A stretch of 64,000 bases of DNA from Chelonoidis abingdonii (lineage: Eukaryota > Chordata > Testudines > Testudinidae). The DNA lies in assembly GCF_003597395.2 (NCBI RefSeq), contig NC_133770.1, positions 9,560,173 to 9,624,172 of the forward strand, in the 5' to 3' direction. Shown here one piece after another: positions 24,701 to 39,700 of the stretch. The notes under the pieces are model-generated. The model searched no databases. It saw nothing but the letters and a program-made list of their open reading frames with translations, and was not told where the DNA came from. Numbering within the stretch: position 1 is the stretch's first letter; every line of letters begins with the position of its first letter. The position numbers and the translations under genes are program-made.

Positions 24701-27700
24701 AATTTTAAAAGCTGATAGGAGGGAAAGAGACCACACAGGAGGACAAATTCACTTTCAGATACTATGTTCTTCAAATGCAACCTCTTCTGTTCTTGTAGAG
24801 ATGCTTCCATAGAAAAATTTGATTAGATGAGATCAGACTTGTTCGTTTTGTGGACTACTTTGCGAAACAGATCTACCATGAACAAACTTTGCTCCTAACG
24901 CCACAATCTTCTCCCCACCCCACCACCGTTTCTTGGTTCAAAAATGGTTCATGCAATGGGCTGTCAAGAAGTGGTTCACAGACCAGTGTTAAAGAAACCC
25001 TGATTTAGCTTGTTCTTGATGGACCCTGGCAGATATCTTCTTTTGGGGACTAACATGCACTTAAAATATTTACCTCTCAATTTTTGCAGCCCTGCCCATT
25101 GTATTTAAGCAGCCCCTTCAGAATCAGGAGGCTGAAGAAGGAGGTACAGCCACATTACATTGTGAGCTGTCAAAACCAAACGTTCCAGTGGAATGGAGGA
25201 GAGGAGGCCTGGGGCTGCAGCCTAGCAATAAGTACGAAATGAAACAGAGGAAATGCATTGTAGAGCTCTTAGTACATAATCTCCAAGTAGAAGATACAGG
25301 AGAATACAGTTGTTGTATTGGGGAACAGGAAACAAAGGCTTCTTTATATGTGAAAGGTAGGTGATGAGATTCCTTCCCTGACTTCACTCCTGAAACAATC
25401 AATTTGCTTCAGCACAAAAAAGGAACATGATTGAATTATATAATTTTGGGGTATAATGATTTTCTTTCTTCCATCTTATTAATATTTTTTTTAAATAAAG
25501 TTGCTTTGCACCATTGTCCTGAAGGGAACAGTGATATGGAAGAGGAGATGGTACTTTATTTTAAGAGATCGTATTTGTTTGTAGGAGCTGGGATGGGGTC
25601 AGGCTGGACAGCTACAGGAGAGTGCTCCTACTGAGTTCTGGGAAGGTGGGTGGGCACAAGCTAACAGAGCCTCCTGCAGTACAAGAGAGTGCTGGAAGGC
25701 AGATATATTAGCCCCAGGATAAACAGATCACTTTTACCTTGGTAGCTGAACAGGGGTTACTCTAGGTTAATTAGGACATCAGGGGCCAATGAGGGCCTGC
25801 CAGAACTTGTTAAAAGCTTCCCCTCCGGCCAGATAGGGGCACACGATAGGAGCTGAGGGAGAAGGGCAAGCTACTGGAAAGCTGGGCTGTGCAGACACTA
25901 ACAAGCATTAGGAGAGAAGCCATGCAGGTACAGAGGCGAAGGGCAGGAGAATCTCTGCCTAACGGGGCAGATGGCCCTTCTGGGCCCCGGAGGTCTGAGG
26001 GAAGAGACCCTGCCAGAGGGGAGAGACTGAACTGGGTGTCTGATCAGTTGCCACCACGACCGGAGAGAGCTAGCAGAGACTGAGATGCTCCTCTCCCTCC
26101 CCACTGTCTGGGAGGCCAGGAGGGACCCTGCTCCAACAGTGTGTGGACAGTAAACCCAGGAGCTTTGGGAAAATTCTGAGGGAAAAGAGGAATACCCTAG
26201 CCTGCCGCTAAACAGAAGTGCAGGACCCACCGAAACAGAGAGGAAGCTTTGTCACAGAGCATCAGAGTGTTGGCTTGTAACATGAGTAAATTTCCCATAC
26301 ATTTGGGAAGAGTTTGAGAGGGAAGTTCTGCAATGATTCAACACAATGTCACTGGACATTTGTCTTGATGCACCACCGATGTCCTCTCCAATATTAAACA
26401 AAATCAAAGTTCTCCATCTAGTAACTGGAATGAGGACAACATGGGACTTTCCCAGGGTCTGGCCCTAGGAAGATTCATTTTTGAATACGGACATATCTCT
26501 GAGATTGGTTCAAAGTTAACTTTGCTCAGAGAACTCAACCAAGGGAAGGCGTAAAGTCAAGAGTACTTGAAGGAAACTTCAGAACTGCCGACAGCCTCTT
26601 TGGAATATAATGGAATCAGTTACCATTGTCATGTACAAGTTGTCAGTATACATTCTATGATAGTGACTTTGGGGGTATTTTTAAAAAACAGGCACTACCT
26701 TTCCCACAACGTCAGTGTCTGGTTATGTTAACAGGGACTTGATTTGGGGTTAAATAAAAGCCCCTGTTTTTTTTTCTCTTTCCTTTTAGCCCTCCCAGTT
26801 GTTTTCAGAAGGGAGCTCAAGGACAAGGAAGTGGAAGAAGGAACTCCAGTAAAACTGCAGTGTGAGCTGACAAAGCCTACAGCTTCTGTGCAATGGAGGA
26901 AAGGCACCATGGACCTCTTTCCATGTGCTAAATACGAAATGAAATTAGAGGGTCTCATAGCTGAACTCGTGATCCATAACACAGAACCAGAAGACACATC
27001 TGATTACACCTGTGATACTGGAGATCAACAGAGCACAGCCAACCTCAGAGTGAATGGTTAGCATTGCCCCAAATGGGGCACAGTTTAAAAATATGGATCA
27101 GTGACATGTTAGAGAAATTGCTCTGAATTTTTTTGTGAATACATCAAATTTGAAATAAGTTGAATGAGAGAAAAGGAGATACAAAACGACGAATTGGAAT
27201 GCACAAAAGTGGATTATGGAGGGACATTTTTAGAATGCCTGTTAGGGTGCATAATTTACTGCATACAAGTAGGCTGACCAGATGTCCTATTTTTAAAGGG
27301 ACAGTCCCAGTTTTGGGGACTTTTTCTTATATAGACGCCTCTTACCGCCCACCCCGTCCCGTTTTTTCACAGTTGCTATCTGGTCACCCTACATATGTGA
27401 CCTCTTTGTGTCCCCTCAAGTATTAACAGTTGTAAGAAAATTCACACTATATGAGGACTCCGTGATTCTTCAGATCTGGTAGTTTGGGTTATTTTCTAGT
27501 CTGGTGCAGCAATAGAATCATTATGCATAGACAAGTTATAGAAGCACTTTGATTAGCTATTGATTTTCATCTTTAATAAATTGCAATGAAAATCATGAAC
27601 ACTATGAGCATTTAAAAAATACAAAAATAAAGTGGGTGGCTAGTCACATAATTAACTAGCCTCCCAACAGTTCAGTGACTGTTGTCCAAGAAGCTGGATG

Positions 27701-30700
27701 GAATTTGTTCTAGTACAATAATACTACATCTTCTGCAAGGGATTATTGTTGAGAGTCTAAGGATTTTGGAAAGACAGAGGTGCAACAGAATGTGTGTTTA
27801 GGGCCTGATTCTCCTCTTTCTCAAGTTGGTGTAAATCAGGAGTAACTCCGTTAAAGTCAATGGAGTTGCACTGGTGTTAGTAAGAAGATCATACTCTGTA
27901 TTTAGAATGAATGCTAACAGTGCATCCTGACCCCGAATGCTGTCTTCTACGTCACAAGGCTCATAATAGAGCTCCTTCTGATAAAGAAACCCTGAACTTC
28001 GTGCGGGATAAAAGCTTTAGGGAAATTGCACTGAGCTTGCCTTTCTTTATGTTCTGGGAACACGAGTGGTTTTTTTACCTCTGACATTATTAAATGCATA
28101 TTTGTTCTGCAGCGTGAGGCCCCAGGCAGCTAGGCTCCTTGTGTTGGATTGTATGTGGGTTCATCTTTCTACGTGCAAATACATAGCTAATGGATTGTCT
28201 GTTGACTGTTCTTGACTCCACAGCTATTAAACCTCTGTTCAAGCAACAGCTAAAGGATGAGGAAATGGAAGAGGGAGGAATGGTCAAGTTATGCTGTGAG
28301 GTCACAATAGCTAACGCTATAGTAGAGTGGAGGAAAGATGGCAAGGTGCTTCAGTCAAGTTCCAAGTATGGAATCAGACAAGATGGTACCATTCATGAGT
28401 TATGTATTCAACACCTGGAGCCTAAAGACACTGGCAAATATTCCTGCATTGCTGGAGATGAGACGACCTCTGCAGTGCTGACTGTGAAAGGTAAGAGCCT
28501 TTTACTGTGGGGTTACTTTTCAGTACAAGATGGTGAGATTTCACAAATCAGAATAGTTACTGCATATAATACAGTTTTTCATCTTTAAAATATGACTGAA
28601 AGAGTTGTCACAAAGATCGTCAGGTCTCATGCTAATTGAGTATGGCAAGTGTGAAGTTACTGAAGTGTCGCTATGGGAGACAGAGTTTTCTTGTAGGTTC
28701 ATCCAAGACCGTGGAACGAACTCCCACAGTATCTAAAAACTACCTCCCATCTCACTGCTTTCCATGCCAAGTTCAAGTCAAGCTTCTTTGACATTGCTTT
28801 CAATAATTAAACGCATAGTCTGGAGAAGAGGAGACTGAGAAGGGACATGATAACTGTTTTCAAGTACATAAAAGGTTGTTAGAAGGAGGAAGGAGAAAAC
28901 TTGTTTTTATCCTTGGAGAACAGGACAAGAAGCAATGGGCTTAAATTGCAGCAAGGGCAGTTTAGGCTGGACATTAGGAAAAACTTCCTAACTGTCAGAG
29001 TGGTTAAGCACTGGAATAAATTGCCTAGGAAAGTTGTGGAATCTCCATCATTGAAGATTTTTAAGAGCAGGTTGGACAAACACCTGTCAGGGATGGTCTG
29101 GATAATACTTAGTCCTACCTTGAGAGCAGAGGACTGGACTAGATGACCTCTCGAGGTCCCTTCCAGTTCTATGATTCTATAATAGCACATGGTGCGCTAT
29201 TTTAAAAGACACACACACACAATTTTATCCTTGGAGAGATGAAGAGAGAGAGAACTATATGTGAAAGATGTTAGCCATGTCACTTAATGCACCTAGAAAG
29301 TGCTCAGATACCAATGTGATGGACATGTTATAGGAACCCACATAAAACAGAACAGTTTTCTAGAATTGTGATGAGCTGCTCTTGTGTTTTTCGTCCATGT
29401 GCGGCCATTTATTCTTTCACTAATGGACATTGCAACGTTTGTAGAACCTGATGTGACCATAGTCAGTGGCCTGAAGAACGTGGTGGTGTATGAAGAGGAA
29501 GATGCTATGTTTCAGTGCCAGGTTTCTCATGATAATGCAAGGGATGTGGAGTGGAAGCTACAGGACGTCGCTCTGCAAAGCAATGAAATGAATGAGATCT
29601 CTGTTGAAAAAGGCAAGATTCACACACTTAGACTGAGGAAAGTCACCCAGCAGGATACTGGCACTATCACTTTCAGAGTGGGGCCCTATGTGTCCACAGC
29701 AGAGCTTACAGTAAAAGGTAACAAGATCCATGGCCTGGGTGAGAATCTGGTGTGGGTGGAGTGCAGCTTCTCAAGGTGTCATCCATATACCATAATGGAA
29801 CTACTGTTATCAAATGAGATTACCAAGGATGATTAGGATCAGGATTTTGATGGAAACTTCTCTCCATTTCTTAGTGCCATTCTCTCTCTGAATGCCCCTT
29901 CATAGCTGCAAAGAACTTTGAACTTGTAAAATCAAACCGTATTCCCTTCCTGTACTTATTAACCATGACACTGAGCCAGCCAAAATACTGATTAATGCTT
30001 CATTACAATATGATATTTCAAGAGATGCTGTCAAGTAGCTTAGGTCAAAAATGCAGGCTTTTGCTTCAGAAATAATCTTACAAAACCTTCATAGAAGTTA
30101 AAACACTTTTTATCATTTAAACATTCCACTGCACCATTTGCACGCCAGTTATTATGGGGACATAGCATTGTAAGAGGCTCAGAGCTGAGTGGTTGACAAC
30201 GTACTGTCAAAGGCATAATCTTGAAAACTAGACTAGAGTAATTACAAGCTCCTGCAATTCCATCCTCCGTATATTTGTCATTTCAGTACCGCTTCCAGTC
30301 TTTAAGGAGACTCTAAAGAACATAGAATTGGAGGAGGATGCTACAGCTGCCCTGGAGTGCGAGGTCTCTCAGCCCAATGTATCAGTAGAGTGGAGGAAGG
30401 GCTCCCAGGTGATTTCTCCAAGCTCCAAATATGAAATCAGGCAAGAGGGAACAATCCATACATTAAAGATTTATAATTTAAAGCCAGAAGATTCGGGCAA
30501 ATATACTTGTGATAACAAAAATCAGCAAACTGCAGCCACTTTAACTGTCAAAGGTAGGTTTTTGAAATTACATATTCATTCAAATTAACAAGCACAATTC
30601 TACTTCTATCAGATGCACTGGGCCAGGTCTTCAACTGATCCTTTGAATTCAGGGGAGCTATTCTGATTTACACCTGCTGAGGTTCTAGTCTCCTGGTTTT

Positions 30701-33700
30701 AGTAGTTACGTTAAATGCTTTTTATGTATAGTCCAAGATACTGATTTATTTCCATTGGATGTTGTATATGACATTGGTAATGGCCCCATAATGAATGCTC
30801 TCTGTGAACATTACTAAACAGTTATGGAAATTTGTTACTGTGTATGTACATCCGCTTTCATGTCTTATTTGGTTACTACCATAACTTTTAAAGTGAGGGA
30901 CTAGCAGGTACTGGCTACAGAGCTAGTTTTACTCTGAGTAAATGTTTGCAAACTACTCCAGTACATCTCTTGTCAATGAACTTCACTCCTGGGTTGAGAG
31001 GCCCCCTTGTAGTCCAGCTCTGGGCCTCAACCCTGTTCACAAATTCATAGATTTTAAGGCCCGATGAGACCATGTAGCCTGACTTCTTGTATAATACTGG
31101 CCATAGAATTTCACCATCACGCTATGTTGAGCCCAGTGATTATTCTCTCACCTCAGTCCTGACATTCAGAGTTCTGTATTGCATTGGCCTTAGTCAACAT
31201 ACACCAAAAAAAGGATTCTGCAAGGTAAGATAATGGTGCTGATGCTGCTCTCTTGTACACCAATATAAATGAAGAGCTCCACTGAAGTCAATAGAATTAC
31301 ACAGATGTAAAAAAATGATATGATCACCAGGGCCGCCCAGAGGATTCAGGGGGTCTGGGACAAAGCAATTTTGGGGGCATTCCATAAAAAAAGTTGCAAT
31401 GCTATATTCTCGTGGGGGCCCCTGCGAGGCTGGGGCAAATTGCCCCACTTGCCCCACCTCTGGGCGGCCCTGATAATCACGGTTAATAGCTTTAGCTAAA
31501 CACTGGAAGTCAATGGGAGATGTCAGAGATCAGCACTAGTGAAAGTCATACCTGAGGTCTCTAAAGTGGACACCCAAACATTGAGACACCCCAGACTAGT
31601 GAATTCTTTTGAAGTAACTGACCTAAATGGCTTATCTGTGCTCACATAGTAAAACACTGATAGACTAAGGTTAGAAACCAGATAATCTGATTCTCATCCA
31701 CCTGTCTATGCCACTAAACTACAGTGTCACAAAGACCAATCATCTAAACTCTTAATGTTTCCCCTTCTTAAAATAGAAATAATATTTCAGTGGGAAATTT
31801 TCTATATCCAGAATGCAATATTATTATTATTATTTCAGGCCAAGAATGAGTAACACATACCATTTTACTCAAATATATGATATGGAATCAGAGAACTGTA
31901 GTGTTGGAAGGGAGCTGAAGCGGCCATCCAGACCAGCCCCCTGCACTAAGGCAGGGCCAAGTATCCCTAGACCATCCCTGACAAGTGTTGGTCTAACCTG
32001 TTCTTAAATATATCCAGTGATGGAGATTCCACAACCTCCTTTGGAAGTAAATTCCAGTGCTTAACTATTTGTATAGTTAGGGTAGGTCTACACAGCTGTT
32101 AAACACCTGCGGCTGGCCCTGGTTAGCTGACTCGGGCTTGTGGGACTCGGGCTGCAGGGCTGTAAAATTGCTGTGTAGACGTTCAAGCGAGGGCTGGACC
32201 CCAAGCTCTAGGACCCCAGCAATGGGGTAGGGTCCCAGAGTCCAGGCTCCAGTGTATAGCTGAAGCTGTTAAAAGTGAGCATATCATTTTTACATCTGTG
32301 CAATTCTACTGACTTCAGTCAAGTTCTTGATTTCCACCGGTGTAAGAGAGAGCAGCAGCACCTCCATTTTCTTAGTGTCACCCACACATTTTATAACCAT
32401 ACTCTCCACTCTATTATCCATGTCATTAATGAAAATATTGAATAGTACCAGACCCAGGACTGATCCCTTTGGGAGCCCACTAGATATGTCCTCCCAGTTT
32501 GACAGCAAACCATTGAAAGCTACTCTTTGAGTATAGTCTTTCAACCAGTTATGCATCCACTTTATAGTACTTTCATCTGGACCATATTTCCCTAGTTTGC
32601 TTATGAGAATGCTATCTGAGACTGTGTCAAAAGCCTTACTAAAATCAAGGTGTATCATGCCTATAGCTTCCCCCCATTCGCTTCGCCAATAACCCTTTCA
32701 AAGAAGGAAATTAGGTTGGTTTGGCGTGATTTGTTCTTGACAAATCCATGTTGGCTGTGACTTATTACTCTATTATTATCTTCTAGGTGCTTACAAATTG
32801 ATTGTTTAATAATTTGTTCCAGTATCTTTCCAAGTATCAAAGTTAGGCTGGCTTGTCTCTAGCTGATTGTGTATTCTTTGTTCCCCTTTTTTTAAAGATA
32901 GGTACTATGTTCGCCTTTTCCAGTCCTCTGGGAGCTCATCTGTCTCCATGAGTTCGGCCAGAGGTTCCCAAATTGTGGGATGTGTCCCACTAGTGGGGTG
33001 TGGAGGAATGTTTGGGGGAGGTATGGTTGGGGCCTGGACCAGCCCCCATGGGGAGCACTATCCAGCTCCTCTTCCAGCCCTGGCTGCTGGCCCCATGCCC
33101 GGGACTCCAGCTGTTGGCCGAGACCTCGGTCCCAGCTCTTTAACCTGTTCTTTCCCTATTTTGACTTTTGTGTTTCTTCCCCATTATTGTTAATGTTATT
33201 TGTGTTAAGTATCGGGTCACAATTAACTTTTTCAATGGAGACTGAAGCAAAAAAGGCATTCAGCGCCTCAGCCTTTTTGGTGTCATCCATTATTAGCTCT
33301 CTTTCCCCACTAAGTAATGTACCTACAACTTTTCTTCTTGTCTTCCTTGCCTCTAATGTATTTATAGAATCTCTTCTTATTGCCTTTATGTCCCTTGCTA
33401 GGTGTAATTCATTTTGTGCCGTAGTCTTCCTGATTTTGTCCTTACATACTTGTGCTATACTTTTCTATTCATCCTTTGCAATTTGTCCATGCTTCCACTT
33501 TTTGCAGGATTCCTTTATGATTTCAGGTTTCAGAGTAGTAACTCTATTAGTCTGTATCAGCAAAAAGAACTAGGCACCTTAGAGACTAACAAATTTATTT
33601 GGGCATAAGCTTTTATTGGCTTCATCCGATGAAGTGAGTTTTAGCCCATGATTTCACGTCATTATAGAACTTCTGATACAGCCGTATTGGCTTCTTGTTG

Positions 33701-36700
33701 TTCCTATTTTTTCTTCTTATCGGGATAGTTTGCTATTGTGCCTGTCTTATTTTACCTTTAATATTAGATATGCTACGACAAAGAATCAGTCACAAAGTTC
33801 AAGAGAGATGAAATGTTTCCAATTTCACATGGAAGTTTTCCCATTGAAAAGTGTTCTCCAGTTTTGCCTGACTGTAATGTTGGCTGCACATTCCAAGTGT
33901 TGTGTGTGATACCAAGCAAATCCAAATGCAGTTGTACTGTGAGTGGGTGTACCGAATGGCATGATACTTGACCCTGTTTTTTCTCTATGGAACCCAGCCA
34001 TTCCAGCACTTTTTGAACAAAAACTCCAGAACCAAGAAGCTGAGGAGGGCTCTACTGTCACCCTACACGCTGAACTCTCCAAACCCAATGCCCCAGTGAA
34101 ATGGAGAAAGGGTTCAGTCCTGCTCCAAGCTAGTGCCAAGTATGAGATGAGACAGAAGGGATCTACTGTGGAACTCCTAATTCATAACTTGCAGCTGAAA
34201 GACTTTGGAGACTACACTTGTGATTCTGGTGATGAGCAGACTACAGCATCCTTGTTGGTAAAAGGTGACAGACACATTATTTCTCCTTTCAGAGTGGTAG
34301 CTGTATTAGCCTGCATCAGCAAAAACAACGAGAAGTCCTTGTGGCACCCTAGAGACTAACCAATTTATTTGGACATAAGTTTTCGTGGGCTAAAACTCCT
34401 TGTTGTTTTTGCTATTATTTCTCCTTGTAGCTGTTTCTAGTTTAGTTTAAATGTAGCAGTCATATTACTGGGATGGAAGACCAATGAATTATAAATCATG
34501 TTAACCAAGGAATGCTGCTACCTGCCCAGTGATCATGTGGTAACCAAAAGCTTTGGTGGTGTGATAAGATTGACAGTGATTGAGATAAAGCCACCAGACA
34601 GTCTTACGGATCTAGCTAGACACTAATCCAGGTGGTGCTTGATCTGCAAGGAGGCTGCATCCGTTTGGGATTTTCCTGAATGATGGATAAGGATAAATGT
34701 ATCAGTGCTCCACATGATACTAGGCTCAGGGATACTGGGCCAGTGAGCCCAGTCCCCCTGAGCTGAAAGCTGTTAAGTGTCATGCGTTTCTCATGACCGG
34801 GGTTCTCAAACTCGGGGTTGGGACCCCTCAGGGGGTCATGAGGGTTATTACATGGTGGGTCACAAACTGTCAGCCTCCACCTCAAACCCCGCTTTACATC
34901 CAGCATTTATAATGGTGTTAAATATATAAAAAAGTGGTTTTAATGTATAAGGGGAGTCACACTCAGAGGGTTGCTATGTGAAAGTGGTCACCAGTAGAAA
35001 AGTCTGAGAACCCCTGCTCATGACACTTTCACTTGCAGACCCCACTCCACACCATGAGCTAGCTTACCTACCTGCAGTCCACGGGCAGCTCTGTGTTTTT
35101 TGCCGCCCCAAGCATGGCAGTTAGGCGGCCTTCGGTGGCGCACCTGGGGTCAGTCCGTGGTCACACAGATTCGGCGGCGTTTCTGTGGGTGATCTGCCAG
35201 TCGCACGGCTTTGGTGTACCTGCCGTCGAATTGCCGCCAAAACCATGGGATTGGCGGACCTACTACAGGCATGCTGTTGAAGGCCACCTGACTGCTGCCC
35301 TCACAGTGACCGTCAGGCCGCCCCCCATGGCTTGCCACCCCAGGCACGTGCTTGCTGCACTGGTGCCTAGTGCAGTCCAGCTGGTTTCCTGTGCATCCAG
35401 TTGTGCTGCAGGCAGAGAGACAGCATTCTGGGGCTGTTGTGTCACTTGATCTTCAAACGGCTTGTCTGTTTACACAGCCCCACCAATTCTTCCCTGGTCC
35501 TCTGCTGGCTTCATGGAGCAGCAGCACAAAAAGTGAGAAAAGTCCACTCTTCTGTCCCCACAGGCAACCCCCAAACACAGCTGGCCCAAAACCTCACCCC
35601 AGTCACTACCCAGCAGCCTCTCAGAGGCAGCCATCCCACCTCAGATCCACCCCAGGCACTTCCAGAACCCACGCTCCCCCTTACAGGCATCCATCATCCA
35701 ACCCTATTAGCTCTCCATACACACTCAGAACCATATTTCCCGCTCATGCAAATCTCCACTTCCATTATGGAGCCACTAGGGCATAATAACAGGCTGAACC
35801 AAAACTCGGGAGCTGAGCCCCCAAACTTTGTGCTGTTCCAAATCAAACCCCAAAAGTCCATCTCTAAATCATACAGATGTACCCCTATCTGTGCTCCAAA
35901 TCAATACAAATCATTCTAGTTCTCCTTTCTTCATGGAGTCTGATTTTCAAAGCTGGGCAGATTAAAAGAAGATGCCCATTTCCTCATTTGTGCATTCAAA
36001 TAAAAAAAAAAAACCCAAATCCCTAGTTGAGGCATCTGAGTTCCACCTTAAGCACCCAAATGGAGAATTAGGGGTCAAACTTCAGTGCTTGGGTTTTAAA
36101 ATGGGCTCCTGCTACTGGGCACTGTGAGGTGCTGCTAAGGTCATCGTTGATTTCAGCTGGAGTTGTTGGGATTTAGCACCTTGGAAAATCAAGCACTGTA
36201 CATTTGTTCCCCATGTGGGGTTTTTAAAAATGTATTTTGCAACCTGAGCTAAAGGAGTATTTTACAGGGTGCCATGATTCCATGTAAACTCCACTTAGTT
36301 TCAAGAGACTGCTGCTAATGGTGATCGGAAATGAATTAGAACGTTGTGCTTGTGTGTGTGTAATTCTGGTGAGGAGAAGGGTCAAAATGTTCACAACTGT
36401 ATATGAAAAATAGAAGACCAGCTGTAAAAGCAGGGGAAAATTCATATCAGAAAGTCAGGAAAAGACAATCACTAATGAAGTGTAAATGTGTTTCCCTGTT
36501 TATCTTGATTTAGCTTTGCCAGTGCTTTTTATACAACCACTCCAGAGCCAGCAAGCAGAAGAAGGTGGCACCATCACTCTGAACTGTGAGCTTTCTAAAC
36601 CCAATGCCCCTGTGCAATGGAAGAAAGCGGGGAAAGTTCTGCAACCAAGTGACAAGTACGAAATGAATCAAGCTGGCCCTGTGACTGAGCTGACCATCCA

Positions 36701-39700
36701 TAACCTGAATGAAGCTGATGCTGGGGAATACACCTGTGATACAGGAGACCAAAAAACCACAGCAACTGTATATGTAAAAGGTAGGACTTGAACTCTCTTT
36801 TGATAAATACCATTGGAAGTATCTCAACTGTGTTTAAAATCATGATCCTGGCACCATGACAAAATAGAGTTCTACAGCAGCGTAGTGGGAAATCCCACTA
36901 TACATGATCCTGTGCCCAGTAGAATAAAGAGGCATTTGGCCAGTGATTTCAGTGGGTTTAGGGCCTTTAGGGATTCTAGGGCTTCACATTAATATTACTT
37001 AGCTATAATGTGTAATCTTCCTGTTAGAAATATTTGTATATTGTATGTATAATATTGTTTTAAGTACCCAGAATCCTTTGTGCATGAGTTGCCTTACAAA
37101 TAATAATAAAGTCTAAAAATGGGGTACGATGCTTGAAAATGGATTTAAAACAGTTGTGACTTTTTTTTTTATCAAAGAACCAGCAGCAAGCATAGTAGAG
37201 GTGCTAAAGGATGTCACCTTAAATGAAGGAGAAGATGCTGTGTTCAAGTGCAAGGTGTCTCGGGAGAAAGCTCGGGACGTGCACTGGTTCCTGGGTGGCG
37301 TACCGCTCCAGCCGAATGAAATGAATGAGATAACTGTTCAAGGGAAGCTTCACACTTTGACCCTGAGGAGGGTGACCCTAGAAGACTCTGGTTCTGTCAG
37401 TATCAGAGTGGGGCAACATATCTCAGAGGCGCAGTTAACAGTCCAAGGTAAGTAATCAACCCCTTTGAGATACCTATTGCTTCAACTCTATAAGAGGTTT
37501 GGTTTTTTTTTAATTCTGTGTACAGTCACCATCAGAACCAATCACTTTTCTATAAATCTCCCACTTATGACGGCACTGGATACTACTTGCTCTCTCTTTT
37601 ACAAGCTATACAAAGCCATTCATGAAATTGTACAAAATAAAAAACAACCTTAAGGGTTGGTCAGCACCATGTGCCACCGTGTTTGTTTTTCTTTTATCTT
37701 GTTTCACAGTGCAGATATAGGAGGCAGTTCTGATTTCAGCAATACCAGTTTTACAGAATCAGATCCATCCTTATTTGTGTTTTTTTCCTCTAAATCTTCT
37801 ATTTCATAGAGTTTAATTGTGATGTCACAACACGTTGGTGTAAAATCATGCTAGGTCATCAGAATAAGGGCCATTGTATGGTCTCCTTCCATTCACTCTT
37901 CTCTCTCCTCTACCCCCAAATCCATGCTTCATGAGACAAAACACAAGAAAATGTACCATAGGGAACAATCTTTAATTAGAAGGGTGAGGGATTTTTATCA
38001 TATTTCATGGGTTCACAAACTTTTTCATAGCATGGACCACATCCAGACCGACATATTGTCTTGTCAAAACCTCCTCTCCAGTTCACAATAGTGTAACATT
38101 ACTGCGGCAACTAGAGCAAGTGCTTACATGGTAAATCAATATTAGGAAAGTTATTTAATTTAAATTTTTAGCTTTTCTTGCAATCCAACAGGTGGCAAAA
38201 AGTACAAAAGTTAGAATCATAGATGTGTAGATTTTAAGGCCAGAAGGGTCATTAGATCATCTGGTCTGACCTCCTGTATAACACAGGCCAGACAATTCCA
38301 CCCAGTTACTCCTATATTGAGCCTAATAACTTGTGTGGAACTAAAGCATACCGTCCAGAAAGGTAAGTCTTGATTTGAAGACTCCAAGAGATGGAGAATC
38401 TACCACTTCTCTTGGCAATTTATTTCAATGGTTAATCATTCTCACTGTTAAATTTATGCCTTTTCCCAATTTGAATTTGTCTGGTTTTAACTTCCAGCTA
38501 TTCATTCATGTTAAGCCTTTCTTGCATACATTAAAGAGCATTTTAGCTCCAGGTATTTTCTCACCGTGAAGGTATTTATACATTCAAATCAAGTCAACTC
38601 TCGATTTTCTTTTTGATAAGCTAAATAGATTGAGCTCTTGAAGTCTTTCATTGAAAAGTGTTTTTTTTCCAGTCCTTGAATCATTTTGGGGGTTCTTCTC
38701 TGCACCCTCTCCAGTTTTTCAACATCATTTTTAAAACAGGGACACTGGAACTGGACACAGTCTTCCAGTATTGGTTGCACCAATCCCTAAATCCTTTTCA
38801 GAGTCACTGCTTTCCAGGATAAAGGTCCCTGTTCTATAGGTATGACCTTACATTTAGCTGTTTTAAAATGTGATCCTGTGTGTGAAAACATGAAATCTGA
38901 GAATTAAATCTTGAGCTGCTGTGCATTTCTTATAATAACCTGTATTAAAGAGTTTCCTATCTACATGCTTGATTGTACGTGTGCAAAATGCTTTTATTCC
39001 CCTTTCTACAGTTGCTGCAGCCATATTTGTAAAGTTGCTTGAGAATCAGGAACTGCAAGAGAGTGACACTGCAAAACTACAGTGTGAGCTATCCAAGCCT
39101 AACATCCCAGTGGAATGGAAGAAAGCTTCGTCTGTGATCAAGTCCAGTGCAAAGTTTGAAATCAAGAAGGAAGGGAATGTACATACTCTGATCATCCATG
39201 ATTTAAAACCTGAGGACTCAGGGGAGTATAGCTGTAATACTGTTGACAGGAAGACCACTGCCAGACTAGATGTTAAAGGTGAGATGGTGTCTCCAGAGTG
39301 CCATGCTCTGAAGTCATTCATAAAATGCTATTTTTTTATGTCTACAGGTGTTTGTGCTCTGGGATCGCTCCTCTTGCATTCAAGGATTTCATTTTAGGGG
39401 GGTGAAAAACAATCTTGTCTTTAGTAAGTGAGATATGCAGTTTCTGAAAAATGGAATTTTTCCATAGGAAAATTTGCTGAAATTTTTGGTTTTCTGTTAG
39501 GGAAAATCTAAACTAAATATTTCATTTCAGGTTGGATCACCATTAAACTGTATCTGCCTAATGTGCTGTTGTGCCTCATGGGAGTTGTAATTTGGATGCA
39601 TCATGTTCCCATTCTCTCCTATGGGCTGGGCTCCCTAGCTGGACTACATCTCCCATGATCTCTCCTCTAATTTAGCCATGTAGTGCGTGATAAGTCACAA

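Noticed and set aside
32867..33573. Overlapping plus-strand ORFs (108 and 197 aa)
   Set aside because: They are antisense to the minus-strand CR1 body and its insert.
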